From: Pedobacter planticolens
GTDB lineage: Bacteria; Bacteroidota; Bacteroidia; Sphingobacteriales; Sphingobacteriaceae
DNA: 64,000 nucleotides
Direction of reading: 5' to 3'
Assembly (NCBI RefSeq): GCF_014172375.1
Contig: NZ_WNXD01000001.1
Span: 310,001-374,000, forward strand
Made by a program: the position numbers and the translations under genes. This document shows, piece by piece, positions 37,695 to 48,197 of this stretch (its first letter is position 1; each line of letters opens with the position of its first letter). Below the pieces are notes generated by a model. That model saw nothing but the letters and a program-made list of their open reading frames with translations, searched no databases and had not been told where the DNA came from.

Positions 37695-40127
37695 TTATTT
37701 TTTTGAAATTTTGTAATGAGAAATTATTTTGCCCGATTTATCATCTGGAGATTGCATAAAGAATAAGTCGTACAATTTACCTTCAGCCCAAGTATCAATC
37801 ATATTATCATAAAATGGACTACCTGGATTACCAGATTGACCGCCGGGATAAACGCCATGTCCTTTAGGTGTTTTACCCAATTCAATTACCATTCGCCACG
37901 ATGGTCCGTTGCTTTCGCTTAGTGCATTAACAGTACTTTTTCCTCCACCAATTAACAGCTTTTTAGAACCAAAACCTGGTATTTTAGCTAAATGTGGCAC
38001 ATTGGTGTTTTTAACTTTTCCCCAATTCCAGTTTTTGCCGATAGCACCATATTTTCTTTCTAAACTATCACATGTAAATTTAAATGATTCATTCACTAAA
38101 TCTTTTAAAGTTTCTTTTTGACTTGTTTTTACATTATCAAACCATTTAGAGTTTGGATCTTTTTGAATTAATTCTATCGTACGATCTCTTGATGGATAAC
38201 GCATTGGAATGTTTGCAATAGTAAACTCATCATCCCAAATATCATAGTTTAAACGCTTGTTCCATAAATCGAAAATACTGGCAGCAACTTCTTTGGCTTC
38301 GAAAAATTTATTCCACTTTGTGGTGAGATGTAATGCTTCTTTTTGCGTTGCATTTAACTGTGTAGAATCAACCAATGGTAAAATATAAGGCAATAAATTT
38401 TCTGCAATTATGCTATACGAATCGCTCTGCAAATTTCGCATGCTATCAACATTTGCTTTAGTCATTGTAGTAAGCCTATCGTTAATTCTCTTTCCGCGTT
38501 CATAAGGCGAAAATTCCCAATTAATGTAATAAGGATAAGTTGTATCTGTAGAAGATTGATTAGCAGAGCTCACAAAATTACGAGGTGGGTTTTTAACTGT
38601 CGGATTTTGCGATGCAGGAATCCATCCATGCCAATCATTTCCAGGATCAGAACCATCCAATATAAATTTACCTTGATCTTTCCATTTCAATGGGAATTTA
38701 CCATTTGGCGTAATTGCGATATCATTATCAGCACTGGCAAAAACAAAATTTTGTGCTGGCGCTGTATAAAAAGTTAGTGCTTTTCTATAATCAGTATAAT
38801 TTTTACCTCTATTTAAATAATAGAAAGTCATTAATTCGTTCGATTTATCATGCGCAATCCATCGTAAAGCATTTCCTACAGGAACATTACTTGCCTTGCT
38901 ATAATTAGGTTTTTGAAAATAGACTACAGGACCTTGATGCGTATAATAAACGGTATCGATTTCGTCTGCTGAACCTCTAATTTTAATTTTTTCTAATCGC
39001 TGACTGGTATTTTTCCATTCGTTATTGTACCAATAATTTTTATGCGTGTTGTCTTTAAATTTAATTTGATAAAAATCCAGCACATCTGCAGCAACATTGG
39101 TTACACCCCAAGCTATATTTTGGTTAAATCCAATAATAATTCCGGGAGCACCAGGTAAAGAAACCCCATAAGAATTTAAACCAGGTGCATGTAATTGAAT
39201 TTGATACCAAATAGAGGGTAATGTTAAATCTAAGTGTGGATCATTTGCTAATATCGGATATCCTGAAGCTGTTTTTGCGCCAGAAACTGCCCAATTGTTA
39301 CTACCAATTCCTTCAATTTTTTGCTTTGTTTGTACATTGCCAGTCAACATTTCTGTATATCCTTTTGGTATTGGCGGAATTGGAAGTGGTGTAAAATCCC
39401 ATTTTGTGCCTACCGGGATAATAGGGTCTTCTTTAAAAGGATAATCTGGAAAAAGATCTTTAGTAATTTCTGGCCCAAACTTTTTAAGGATGTTGGTCAT
39501 GTAAAATTCATCAGAACCCATAGCCAAAACCGCAGACATTTGTTTAAGTAATAAAGCACATTTGATTGGTGTCCAATCTTCTGGTTTAAAATCCAATAAC
39601 TTATACTCTAACGGTAAATTTGCCCTAGATAATGAATGGATATAATCATTAATTCCGGCTGTATAAGCCAAAATCATTTCTTTTGCTTTTGGATCTTCCA
39701 TCATTCCTTTTAGCGAATTTTCGGCGCCATATACCATACCCATTCTACGCTGATATCGATCTACCTCAATGGCCTTTTTTCCAACAACTTCAGAAATTCT
39801 ACCTGCAGCAAATCTAGTTTGAAAATCCATTTGCCAAAGGCGATGCATGGCTGTTACATAGCCTTGTGCATAATACACATCATGATCGTTTTGTGCAAAA
39901 ACATGGGGTATCATTCTATCATCAAAAAGAATATCAATCTTATCATACGCACCTTTAAGAGCGATTTTCTTGTTAGCAGTAATCATATTACTCTCGGCAT
40001 TTTGCCAAAAACCGGTAAACGGATTTAAAAATTTAAGTATTGGCGGGGTATCTCCAAACTTAGTATTTAACATATAAGCTAATAAAATAGGTGTTATAAT
40101 GCAGATGAGGGCTTTTGCTCTATTCAT
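37695..40127 (-). CDS. Penicillin acylase-family N-terminal nucleophile amidase
   Basis: Exported amidase precursor of 810 residues. A hydrophobic N-terminus (about 5-20) directs export. The alpha chain precedes a spacer, and the processing site is seen as GSNNWAVSG, with Ser276 as the expected N-terminal nucleophile of the beta chain; NDPHLDL follows, as in the family. A late Asn/Arg-containing SANQSSTDT-type segment lies in the beta chain. These enzymes hydrolyse side-chain amides such as penicillins or acyl-homoserine lactones; the natural substrate is not predictable. It is divergent from the TonB-dependent receptor gene, with 190 bases between them. Confidence 0.9.
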   Translation of the reverse strand: MNRAKALICIITPILLAYMLNTKFGDTPPILKFLNPFTGFWQNAESNMITANKKIALKGAYDKIDILFDDRMIPHVFAQNDHDVYYAQGYVTAMHRLWQMDFQTRFAAGRISEVVGKKAIEVDRYQRRMGMVYGAENSLKGMMEDPKAKEMILAYTAGINDYIHSLSRANLPLEYKLLDFKPEDWTPIKCALLLKQMSAVLAMGSDEFYMTNILKKFGPEITKDLFPDYPFKEDPIIPVGTKWDFTPLPIPPIPKGYTEMLTGNVQTKQKIEGIGSNNWAVSGAKTASGYPILANDPHLDLTLPSIWYQIQLHAPGLNSYGVSLPGAPGIIIGFNQNIAWGVTNVAADVLDFYQIKFKDNTHKNYWYNNEWKNTSQRLEKIKIRGSADEIDTVYYTHQGPVVYFQKPNYSKASNVPVGNALRWIAHDKSNELMTFYYLNRGKNYTDYRKALTFYTAPAQNFVFASADNDIAITPNGKFPLKWKDQGKFILDGSDPGNDWHGWIPASQNPTVKNPPRNFVSSANQSSTDTTYPYYINWEFSPYERGKRINDRLTTMTKANVDSMRNLQSDSYSIIAENLLPYILPLVDSTQLNATQKEALHLTTKWNKFFEAKEVAASIFDLWNKRLNYDIWDDEFTIANIPMRYPSRDRTIELIQKDPNSKWFDNVKTSQKETLKDLVNESFKFTCDSLERKYGAIGKNWNWGKVKNTNVPHLAKIPGFGSKKLLIGGGKSTVNALSESNGPSWRMVIELGKTPKGHGVYPGGQSGNPGSPFYDNMIDTWAEGKLYDLFFMQSPDDKSGKIISHYKISKK

Positions 40128-40255
40128 TAGGGTAATTTAAGTTATTTGGTTGATTCTGTTTTAATTGCCGAAACATACTTCTGCAATTTACTATAAAATT
40201 AAATTCAATTATAATCAAATTAGATTTTGCTATATAAATTTTATGCAGAATAGAA

Positions 40256-40286
40256 TTTGTTAGTAACAAAATTTGTATTAAGTTTA
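40256..40286 (+). promoter_or_regulatory. Promoter of the TonB-dependent receptor gene
   Basis: TTTG at 40256-40259, exactly 19 bases, then TAAGTTTA at 40279-40286 (one mismatch to TAnnTTTG). It lies 31 bases before the receptor start codon. Confidence 0.65.
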
Positions 40287-40317
40287 TAGTAAATAAACAA
40301 ATATAAACTACTTAAGT

Positions 40318-43245
40318 ATGAAGAAAATTTTTACAAAAGTCATTTTTATGCTTTTGATGTTGCTCACAACTGGAGTTGTAGCACATGCTCAAAGCATTGT
40401 GGTTAGCGGTACCGTTACCGATAAGCTAACTAAAGAGCCTATTCCTGGCGTAAGCGTAACCGTAAAAGGGAAAACCATTGGGTCATCTACAGATTTAAAA
40501 GGTCAATTCTCTTTTAGCACAACAGAAAAGGCACCTTTTACGTTAATGGTTTCTTATATAGGCTTTACAACTGTAGAAAGAGAAGTTAGTGGTAACACAG
40601 CTAATTTAACATTCGAACTAGAAAGTGGTACTATCTTAGGACAAGAAGTAGTTGTTTCTGCATCAAGAACACCGGAGCGTATTTTAGAATCTCCTGTTTC
40701 TATAGAGCGTATTAGTTCTGCTGCTTTAAAAGAACTTCCTGCGCCATCATTTTATGATGCTTTAAACAACCTAAAAGGTGTAGAAATGAGCACTCAAAGT
40801 ATGACTTTTAGATCAGTTAATACACGTGGTTTTAATGCTAATGGTAACGTTCGTTTTAATCAATATATTGATGGAATGGATAATCAAGCTCCAGGTTTAA
40901 ATTTTTCAGTAGGTAATATTGTAGGTTTAACAGAGTTAGATGTTGATAATGTAGAGTTGTTGCCAGGTGCGGCATCTGCGTTATATGGTGCTGGTGGTAT
41001 TAATGGTACGTTATTAATGACATCAAAAAATCCTTACCAATACCAAGGAGCTAGTTTCCAATACAAAACTGGTATTAACCATGTTAGTGACGACAAAACA
41101 AGTCAAGGCGTACAAGAATTTAAAGAATTAAATGTTCGTTTAGCAAAATCATGGAATAATAAATTTGGATTTAAAACCTCATTTGGCTTTTTACAAGCTA
41201 AAGATTGGGCTGCTACAGATACAAGAAACTTTGATAGAACTGCTCGTCAGTTGAAAAGTGGAGATAGAAACAGTGACCCAAACTATGATGGTATAAATGT
41301 GTATGGCGATGAGATTAGTCAGAATATGGTAAATGTTGCTCAAAGTGTAAATGCAGCTAATATTGCAGGTATTAATACAGCAACAGCTGGAGCAATACCT
41401 AACATCCAAACACAATTGAATGGTATTTTTAACTTATTAAGTGTTCCAGCAAATGGGCTTCCTACCGCAGCACAGCAAGCCACAGCTTTAGGTTTTTTAC
41501 CAGCAGCTTTAAGACCTACTGTTCAAGCCTACTTACCATTTTATATAGGATTAAGAAGTATGCAGCCAGGTCAACCTGTACAGTTACTAAGTAATCAATT
41601 TGTATCAAGAACTGGTTATAATGAAACTGATTTGGTAGATTATGATACTAAATCTTTAAAAACATCAACTTCATTACACTATAAATTTAATAATACTGTT
41701 GAGGCAATTGCTCAAGCTAATTGGGGTACTGGTACATCAGTTTATACTGGTACAGACCGTTATTCATTAAGAAACTTTAAAATTGGCCAGTATAAATTAG
41801 AACTAAAAGGACAAGATTTCTTTTTAAGAGGATATACAACTCAAGAACGTTCTGGGGAAGCTTATAATGCTACTATCTTAGGTACATTTATCAATGAAGC
41901 TTGGAAACCATCTACTACTTGGTTCCCTCAATATATTGGAAATTATATTGGTGCAAGAGGTGCTGGTCAGTCTGATGCAGCTGCACAAGCATTTGCAAGA
42001 TCACAAGCAGATATTGGTCGTTTAATACCTGGTTCAGCTGGTTATGAAACTGCTAAAAGCACAATCGCATCTAAAACTATTGGTCCAGCAAATGGAGCTA
42101 AGTTTAACGATAAAACCAATTTATATCATTACGAAGGTATGTACAACTTCTCTAACGCATTTAATAATGTAGTAGAGTTAATCGTTGGCGCATCTTATCG
42201 TGATTACTTCTTACATTCTGATGGTACAATATTCGATGATGCTAATCGTGATATTGTAATTAATGAATATGGAGCTTACGCACAGTTAGGTAAGAAATTT
42301 GGTGACAAATTTAAAATGACTGTTGCTGGTCGTTATGATAAAAGCAAAAACTTTGAAGGTAGACTTACTCCTCGTATAACGGGTGTATGGACAGTTGCTC
42401 CTAACAATAATATTAGAGCATCATTCCAAACAGGTTACCGTAACCCAACTACGCAAGATCAGTATATTGATTTAGCTGTAGGTGGTGGTTCTACTCGCTT
42501 AATTGGTGGTTTACCAGAGTCAATTAATAAATACAATTTAAACACAAATAAAGGTGTTACTTCTGCAAGCTATAAAGCATTCTTAGCTTCAGCTGCTGCT
42601 GGTGCTCCAAACCCTGCATTATTACAACAATATACTTTTGATGCTGGCGGACTTCGTCCAGAAAGTGTTAAATCTTTTGAGGTAGGTTACAAAGGCTTAG
42701 CTACTAGAAGTTTATTAATTGATGCTTATGCTTATTATAATATCTATGAAGACTTTATTGGTGGTGTAGAATTGTATCAAAACCCTACTACAGCTGCTGT
42801 TAAATTTAGTGTTCCTGTAAATATTGCAACAAAAGTTAAATCTTATGGTGCTGCTTTTGGCTTAGATTATCAAGTTGGCAAGTTTAATTTTAATGGAAAT
42901 ACTTCTTATAATAAATTGAGTGATATTCCTGCAGGTTTCGATAACAACTTTAACACTCCAGAATGGAGATTTAACGCTGGTGTTGGTAGCAAAGAAATCG
43001 TTAAAAACTTTGGTTTCAATGTTCAATATCGTTGGCAAGATGAGTTCTATTGGAATTCTACTTTTGCTACTGGAACAGTTCCAGCATACTCAACATTTGA
43101 TGCACAGGTTAACCTAAAAATACCTTCGGTTAAATCTGTAGTTAAATTAGGAGGTTCAAATGTTTTAAATAAATACTATAGCACTTCATTTGGTAACCCA
43201 GAAGTTGGTGCACTTTATTATTTATCATTCACATTTAATCCATAA
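40318..43245 (+). CDS. TonB-dependent receptor, probably for alpha-glucans
   Basis: Outer-membrane active transporter of 975 residues. The signal peptide (about 1-25) is followed by a CarboxypepD-reg-like beta domain (about 28-112, SGTVTDKLTKEPIPGVSV), a plug domain (about 120-235, with SASRTPERILESPVSIE) and a long beta-barrel ending in an aromatic-rich strand (YYLSFTFNP). It lacks the SusC-specific context: no SusD gene follows. A glucan substrate is inferred from the genes downstream, from which it is separated by a terminator. It has its own promoter, so its expression may exceed that of the enzymes. Confidence 0.88.
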   Translation: MKKIFTKVIFMLLMLLTTGVVAHAQSIVVSGTVTDKLTKEPIPGVSVTVKGKTIGSSTDLKGQFSFSTTEKAPFTLMVSYIGFTTVEREVSGNTANLTFELESGTILGQEVVVSASRTPERILESPVSIERISSAALKELPAPSFYDALNNLKGVEMSTQSMTFRSVNTRGFNANGNVRFNQYIDGMDNQAPGLNFSVGNIVGLTELDVDNVELLPGAASALYGAGGINGTLLMTSKNPYQYQGASFQYKTGINHVSDDKTSQGVQEFKELNVRLAKSWNNKFGFKTSFGFLQAKDWAATDTRNFDRTARQLKSGDRNSDPNYDGINVYGDEISQNMVNVAQSVNAANIAGINTATAGAIPNIQTQLNGIFNLLSVPANGLPTAAQQATALGFLPAALRPTVQAYLPFYIGLRSMQPGQPVQLLSNQFVSRTGYNETDLVDYDTKSLKTSTSLHYKFNNTVEAIAQANWGTGTSVYTGTDRYSLRNFKIGQYKLELKGQDFFLRGYTTQERSGEAYNATILGTFINEAWKPSTTWFPQYIGNYIGARGAGQSDAAAQAFARSQADIGRLIPGSAGYETAKSTIASKTIGPANGAKFNDKTNLYHYEGMYNFSNAFNNVVELIVGASYRDYFLHSDGTIFDDANRDIVINEYGAYAQLGKKFGDKFKMTVAGRYDKSKNFEGRLTPRITGVWTVAPNNNIRASFQTGYRNPTTQDQYIDLAVGGGSTRLIGGLPESINKYNLNTNKGVTSASYKAFLASAAAGAPNPALLQQYTFDAGGLRPESVKSFEVGYKGLATRSLLIDAYAYYNIYEDFIGGVELYQNPTTAAVKFSVPVNIATKVKSYGAAFGLDYQVGKFNFNGNTSYNKLSDIPAGFDNNFNTPEWRFNAGVGSKEIVKNFGFNVQYRWQDEFYWNSTFATGTVPAYSTFDAQVNLKIPSVKSVVKLGGSNVLNKYYSTSFGNPEVGALYYLSFTFNP

Positions 43246-43265
43246 TAGATTTTATATTTGATTAA

Positions 43266-43296
43266 AAAGCTTCCCGATTTTCGGGGAGCTTTTTTG
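43266..43296 (+). terminator. Terminator after the TonB-dependent receptor
   Basis: AAAAAGCTTCCCGA pairs with the following TCGGGGAGCTTTTTT half across a short T loop, then the T-run continues. The T-run also contributes the TTTG of the next promoter. Confidence 0.83.
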
Positions 43297-43324
43297 TTTA
43301 TGATTATATTTTAAAAAATCTTTG
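43293..43324 (+). promoter_or_regulatory. Possible promoter of the glucan enzyme operon
   Basis: TTTG at 43293-43296, a 20-base spacer and AATCTTTG at 43317-43324 give one mismatch to TAnnTTTG. The -33 element lies inside the tail of the receptor terminator. The first enzyme ATG is 53 bases downstream. Confidence 0.42.
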
Positions 43325-43376
43325 CGTTTTAACTTAAAAATTAACACTTTCGTTAGTTATATCAACCAAATATAAA

Positions 43377-45218
43377 ATGATCAAGAAATTAATTTTCTTA
43401 ACGGTGCTCTTATCGACCCAATTTCAGCTACTAAAAGCTCAAATGCCTAAGCTCGAAAGAATTGAACCTATGAATTGGTGGGTGGGCTTTAAAGATCAGT
43501 CACTTCAATTATTGGTACGAGGAAATCGCATTGCTGATAAAACAGTTACGCTCTATTATCCTGGAGTGAAGCTCGTAAGTGTTCAAAAAGTAGAAAACCC
43601 TAATTATCTATTTGTAAACTTAAAAATTTCTTCAGCTACAAAATCGGGAACGTTCCCAATTTCATTTACTAAAAAAGGAGAAAAGGTAATTAAGTATACT
43701 TATGAGTTAAAATCTAGAACAAACCATACTGAAGGTGTAACCAATAAAGACCTTATTTATTTAATTATGCCAGATCGTTTTTCAAATGGCGATATAAGTA
43801 ATGACAAAATAAGCGGGATGAAAGATATGACATTGAATCGCGATTCGATGTATTATAGGCATGGTGGAGATATTCAAGGAATTATTAACAATTTACCATA
43901 TCTGCAAGAACTCGGTGTAACTACACTTTGGCTAAATCCAGTATTAGAAAACGATGAGTACAAAACATCCTACCATGGTTATGCCAACACAGAAAATTAC
44001 CAAATAGATCGTCGTTTTGGGACGAATGCACTGTATAAAAAACTAGTAGATGAATGCCACAAACGTGGGATGAAAATGATTAAAGACTTGGTGCATAATC
44101 ATATTGGCGATCAGCATTTTTTGTTTCTAGATCCGCCAGCAAAAGATTGGTTTCATCAATGGCCAAAATATACGGGCACAACCTATAAAGACCAGGTTTT
44201 ATTTGATCCGTATGCTGCCAATTCTGATAAAAAATTGATGTCTGATGGCTGGTTTGATCATCACATGCCCGATGTAAATCAACAAAATCCGTTAGTAAAA
44301 AAATACATTATGCAAAGCCATATTTGGTGGATAGAATATGCCGGATTGGATGGATTTAGATTAGATACATATGCCTATAATGATTTGAAATTTATGGCAG
44401 AATGGGCAAAAGCAATTACTAGAGAATTTCCAAAGTTTACTTATTTTGGAGAAACTTGGGTTCATGGAACTGCAAATCAAGTTTTTTTTACTGAAGGAAG
44501 TACGGTTAATCAACACTTTGATACTGGACTACAAGGCGTAACAGATTTTCAAACTTATTTCGCTATAAATGAAACATTAAACGGAAAATTTGGTTGGACA
44601 GAAGGTGTAAATAAATTATATACCGTTTTGGCAAGCGATTATCAATATAAAGACCCAACCAGAAATGTATTGTTTTTGGATAATCATGATACAGATCGGT
44701 TTTTATCTAAAGTTGGCGAAGATTTCGATAAATATAAATCGGGTATTATCTTATTGCTTTCACTCCGTGGAATTCCAGAAATGTATTATGGCACAGAGAT
44801 TTTGATGAAAAATCTTGCAAATCCAGATGGTAAAGTACGTGATGATTTCCCGGGAGGATGGACAGGAGATAAAACAAATAAATTTATCACCTCTGGTAGG
44901 AATGAAAAGGAGAATGAAGCATTTAATTTTGTTAAAAAACTAGCCAATTACCGTAAAAATAATTCTGTTTTACAAACAGGTAAGTTAATGCAATATGTGC
45001 CAGAAAATGGTATTTATGTGTACTTCAGGTATACTAATGAAAAAACAGTAATGGTGGTAATGAATACAAATGAGCAAGCTGAAGTATTAGAAACAAGTCG
45101 TTTTTCAGAAAGAATTGGTAAATATCAAACCTTGTTGAATATCATAACGGACCAGAAAATACCAATTGATAACATAAAATTGCCAGCTAAAACATCATAT
45201 ATCTTTGAATTACAATAA
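43377..45218 (+). CDS. Exported GH13 glucan hydrolase (SusA/neopullulanase-like)
   Basis: Alpha-glucan hydrolase of 613 residues. A signal peptide (about 1-21, LLKAQ) predicts periplasmic export. An N-terminal beta domain (about 25-112) of the cyclomaltodextrinase type precedes the GH13 barrel. Catalytic residues are present: nucleophile D330 in GFRLD, acid/base E359 in YFGETW, and D438 in LDNHDTD. The C-terminal beta domain is about 520-613. It should cut maltodextrins entering the periplasm to maltose or glucose. It is the first gene of a tightly spaced operon; pgmB starts 2 bases after its stop. Confidence 0.92.
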   Translation: MIKKLIFLTVLLSTQFQLLKAQMPKLERIEPMNWWVGFKDQSLQLLVRGNRIADKTVTLYYPGVKLVSVQKVENPNYLFVNLKISSATKSGTFPISFTKKGEKVIKYTYELKSRTNHTEGVTNKDLIYLIMPDRFSNGDISNDKISGMKDMTLNRDSMYYRHGGDIQGIINNLPYLQELGVTTLWLNPVLENDEYKTSYHGYANTENYQIDRRFGTNALYKKLVDECHKRGMKMIKDLVHNHIGDQHFLFLDPPAKDWFHQWPKYTGTTYKDQVLFDPYAANSDKKLMSDGWFDHHMPDVNQQNPLVKKYIMQSHIWWIEYAGLDGFRLDTYAYNDLKFMAEWAKAITREFPKFTYFGETWVHGTANQVFFTEGSTVNQHFDTGLQGVTDFQTYFAINETLNGKFGWTEGVNKLYTVLASDYQYKDPTRNVLFLDNHDTDRFLSKVGEDFDKYKSGIILLLSLRGIPEMYYGTEILMKNLANPDGKVRDDFPGGWTGDKTNKFITSGRNEKENEAFNFVKKLANYRKNNSVLQTGKLMQYVPENGIYVYFRYTNEKTVMVVMNTNEQAEVLETSRFSERIGKYQTLLNIITDQKIPIDNIKLPAKTSYIFELQ

Positions 45219-45219
45219 T

Positions 45220-45870
45220 ATGTCTAACCTAAAAGCGTGTATTTTTGATCTTGACGGCGTTATAGTTGATACGGCAGTGTATCATTATAAAGCATGGAGA
45301 AGATTAGCCAATCAAATCGGATTTGATTTTACCGAAGAACAAAATGAAGAACTGAAGGGCATTAGCAGAATAGAGTCGTTGAAAATTATATTAAATTGGG
45401 GTGGAGTAAGCAAATCGGAAGAAGAAATGCAGGAATTGGCGACCTTAAAAAATACATGGTACGTTGATATGATTACTAAAATGACACCTAATGAAATTTT
45501 GCCAGGTGCAAAAGAATTTTTGGAGTCGGTAAGGGAAAATAACTATTTAACGGCATTGGGTTCGGCTAGTAAAAATTCGGAAACTATACTAAATCAAATT
45601 GGCTTAATGTATCTATTTGATGCCTTGGTAGATGGAAATAAAGTAACCAAATCAAAACCAAATCCTGAGGTTTTTTTAGTTGGGGCGCAAGAATTAGGCG
45701 TTAAGCCAGAAGAATGCGTTGTTTTTGAAGATGCGATTGCAGGCGTTGAAGCTGCGAAAAGAGGAAATATGAAAACGGTAGGTATTGGTAAAGCCGATGT
45801 ATTAACCGAAGCAGATATAGTGGTAGCGGGATTATTTGAAATGACTATTGAAAAATTGGAGAGTTTATAA
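45220..45870 (+). CDS. pgmB: Beta-phosphoglucomutase
   Basis: HAD-superfamily enzyme of 216 residues converting beta-glucose-1-phosphate to glucose-6-phosphate. The FDLDGVIVDT motif gives nucleophile D10 and acid/base D12. KSKPNPEVF provides the HAD lysine and FEDAIAGVEAA the metal site. The helical cap has RIESLK, usual for this group. I take the ATG at 45220; five more codons in frame would overlap the amylase stop. It stands directly before a GH65 phosphorylase, which makes its substrate. That pairing is the standard phosphorolytic maltose route. Confidence 0.93.
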   Translation: MSNLKACIFDLDGVIVDTAVYHYKAWRRLANQIGFDFTEEQNEELKGISRIESLKIILNWGGVSKSEEEMQELATLKNTWYVDMITKMTPNEILPGAKEFLESVRENNYLTALGSASKNSETILNQIGLMYLFDALVDGNKVTKSKPNPEVFLVGAQELGVKPEECVVFEDAIAGVEAAKRGNMKTVGIGKADVLTEADIVVAGLFEMTIEKLESL

Positions 45871-45872
45871 GA

Positions 45873-48197
45873 ATGAAGAATTATATCAAATATAACGAGT
45901 GGCAGATTATTGAAGAGGGATTTGATCCGCATTTGAACAAAATCTCTGAAAGTATATTTAGCCTAGGTAATGGCAGAATGGGCCAACGAGCCAATTTTGA
46001 AGAGCAATATACTGGAGAAACTTTGCAAGGCAATTATGTGGCTGGTGTTTATTATCCTGATAAAACTCGCGTAGGATGGTGGAAAAATGGGTATCCTGAA
46101 TATTTTGCCAAAGTATTAAATGCAACTAATTGGATTGGAATTAATATTGTTGTTAACGATGAAGTTCTCGATTTAAATACCTGTAAAGTTTTAGATTTTA
46201 GTCGTGTGCTAGATATGCAATTGGGTACATTAACTAGAAGATTTAGTGTGGAACTAAAAAACGGGAACGTTCTCGATGTAGAAACAATTCGTTTTTGTAG
46301 TTTAGTTGATGATGAAGCTGGAGCAATTAAATACACGATTACTCCGCATAATTTTGATGGAAAAATTTCGATTGAATCTAGTTTAGATGGAGATGTAAAA
46401 AACCAAGATTCAAACTATGATGAGAAATTTTGGACTGAAATAAGCGCTAAGCAACAAGATGATTTTGCATTGCTAACTATGGAAACCAAAAAAACAGCTT
46501 TTTGGGTAAGTTCTGGTATATACACGGCAATTCATCAAGATGGTATAGCGTTAAATGTAAAACCTAAATTTTCTACTAAAGAAAAGTATGTAGCACAGCA
46601 ATTTACGGTTGATGTTAAAAAAGATCAAGCAACTACAATTTATAAATATGCAGTTAATCTTTCATCAGAAAATCACGATAAAACTGAACTAGAAAATGCT
46701 GCTGTTGAAGTTTTAAAAACAGTTGTTGCCAAAGGATTTGATCAAATGCTTAAGGAACAAGCAGCTGCTTGGACTACTAAATGGCAAAATGGCGATGTAA
46801 TAATTGAAGGCGATGTTGCAGCACAACAAGCAATTCGTTTTAATATTTTTCAACTGCACCAAACCTATACAGGTGAAGATGCTCGCTTAAATATTGGTCC
46901 AAAAGGATTTACTGGTGAAAAATACGGAGGTTCAACTTATTGGGATACAGAAGCGTATTGTTTGCCTTTTTACTTGGCAACTGCACCTCAACAAGTCTCA
47001 GAAAACCTATTAATTTATCGTTACAATCATTTAGAAAAAGCAATTGAAAATGCAGAAAAATTAGGTTTTAAAGATGGGGCTGCATTATATCCAATGGTTA
47101 CTATAAATGGCGAAGAATGCCATAATGAATGGGAAATTACCTTTGAAGAAATTCATAGAAATGGCGCCATTGCTTTTGCAATTTTTAATTATATCCGTTA
47201 CACGGGAGAGCAAAAATATTTAGCAGAATACGGTTTAGAAGTATTAATTGGTATTGCTCGTTTTTGGGCACAACGCATTAATTGGAGCATCGAAAAAGAG
47301 AAATATGTAATGCTCGGCATAACTGGCCCGAATGAGTATGAAAATAACGTGAATAACAATTGGTATACGAGCACAATTGCAACATGGTGTTTAAAATATA
47401 CAATCGAAGCAATTGATTTAGTAAAAGCCGATAATCCTCAAGAACTAAATCAAATTTTAGCCAAAACAAAGTTTGATACAGTTAAAGAAATCACCCATTG
47501 GCAAGATATTATTACTAAAATGTTTTATCCTGAAGATGAAAAACTAGGAATTTTCTTGCAACAAGATGGATATTTAGATAAAGAACAAGTTTTAGTTAAG
47601 GATTTACCAGCAGTTGATCGGCCATTAAACCAAAAATGGAGTTGGGATAGAATTTTAAGATCATGCTTTATTAAACAAGCTGATGTTTTACAAGGAATTT
47701 ACTTTTTTGAGGAAGATTACGATATAGAAACCATTCGCAGAAATTATGATTTTTATGAGCCACGAACTGTTCATGAAAGTTCATTATCGCCCTGCGTACA
47801 CGCAATTATTGCCGCAAAACTTGGCGATTTAGATAGGGCTTATGAATTTTATTTGCGTACATCTCGTTTAGATTTAGACGATTACAATAACGATACAGAA
47901 GATGGCTTGCACATTACTTCAATGGCTGGAACGTGGTTAAGCGTGGTTGAGGGTTTTGGCGGAATGCGCATTAAAAATAATCAATTACATCTTCATCCAG
48001 TATTACCAAAAAAATGGAAATCTTATGCGTTTAAAATTGGTTTCAGACAAGCGATAATTACAGTTAAAGTAGATGAGCAAAAAGTGAGTTTAAAAAATGA
48101 AAGCGAGAAAGCTTTAACTTTAAACATTTTTGGCGAAGATCACACTTTGCAAGCTAATGGAGTTTTAGAATTGAACTCACAAATCATAGCTCATTGA
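45873..48197 (+). CDS. GH65 maltose phosphorylase-type enzyme
   Basis: Glycoside phosphorylase of 774 residues with no signal peptide. The N-terminal super-sandwich domain (about 1-270) precedes the (alpha/alpha)6 barrel. The general acid is expected at E488 in TGPNEYE, matching the position known for maltose phosphorylase (Glu487 in the Lactobacillus enzyme). A small C-terminal beta domain completes the fold. It splits maltose, or possibly another alpha-glucobiose such as kojibiose or trehalose, into glucose and beta-glucose-1-phosphate. The glucan context favours maltose. pgmB lies 2 bases upstream; the next amylase starts within the last codons. Confidence 0.92.
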   Translation: MKNYIKYNEWQIIEEGFDPHLNKISESIFSLGNGRMGQRANFEEQYTGETLQGNYVAGVYYPDKTRVGWWKNGYPEYFAKVLNATNWIGINIVVNDEVLDLNTCKVLDFSRVLDMQLGTLTRRFSVELKNGNVLDVETIRFCSLVDDEAGAIKYTITPHNFDGKISIESSLDGDVKNQDSNYDEKFWTEISAKQQDDFALLTMETKKTAFWVSSGIYTAIHQDGIALNVKPKFSTKEKYVAQQFTVDVKKDQATTIYKYAVNLSSENHDKTELENAAVEVLKTVVAKGFDQMLKEQAAAWTTKWQNGDVIIEGDVAAQQAIRFNIFQLHQTYTGEDARLNIGPKGFTGEKYGGSTYWDTEAYCLPFYLATAPQQVSENLLIYRYNHLEKAIENAEKLGFKDGAALYPMVTINGEECHNEWEITFEEIHRNGAIAFAIFNYIRYTGEQKYLAEYGLEVLIGIARFWAQRINWSIEKEKYVMLGITGPNEYENNVNNNWYTSTIATWCLKYTIEAIDLVKADNPQELNQILAKTKFDTVKEITHWQDIITKMFYPEDEKLGIFLQQDGYLDKEQVLVKDLPAVDRPLNQKWSWDRILRSCFIKQADVLQGIYFFEEDYDIETIRRNYDFYEPRTVHESSLSPCVHAIIAAKLGDLDRAYEFYLRTSRLDLDDYNNDTEDGLHITSMAGTWLSVVEGFGGMRIKNNQLHLHPVLPKKWKSYAFKIGFRQAIITVKVDEQKVSLKNESEKALTLNIFGEDHTLQANGVLELNSQIIAH

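Noticed and set aside
40318..43245. SusC-type starch receptor
   Set aside because: No SusD gene follows and the plug and barrel look like a classical TonB-dependent receptor.
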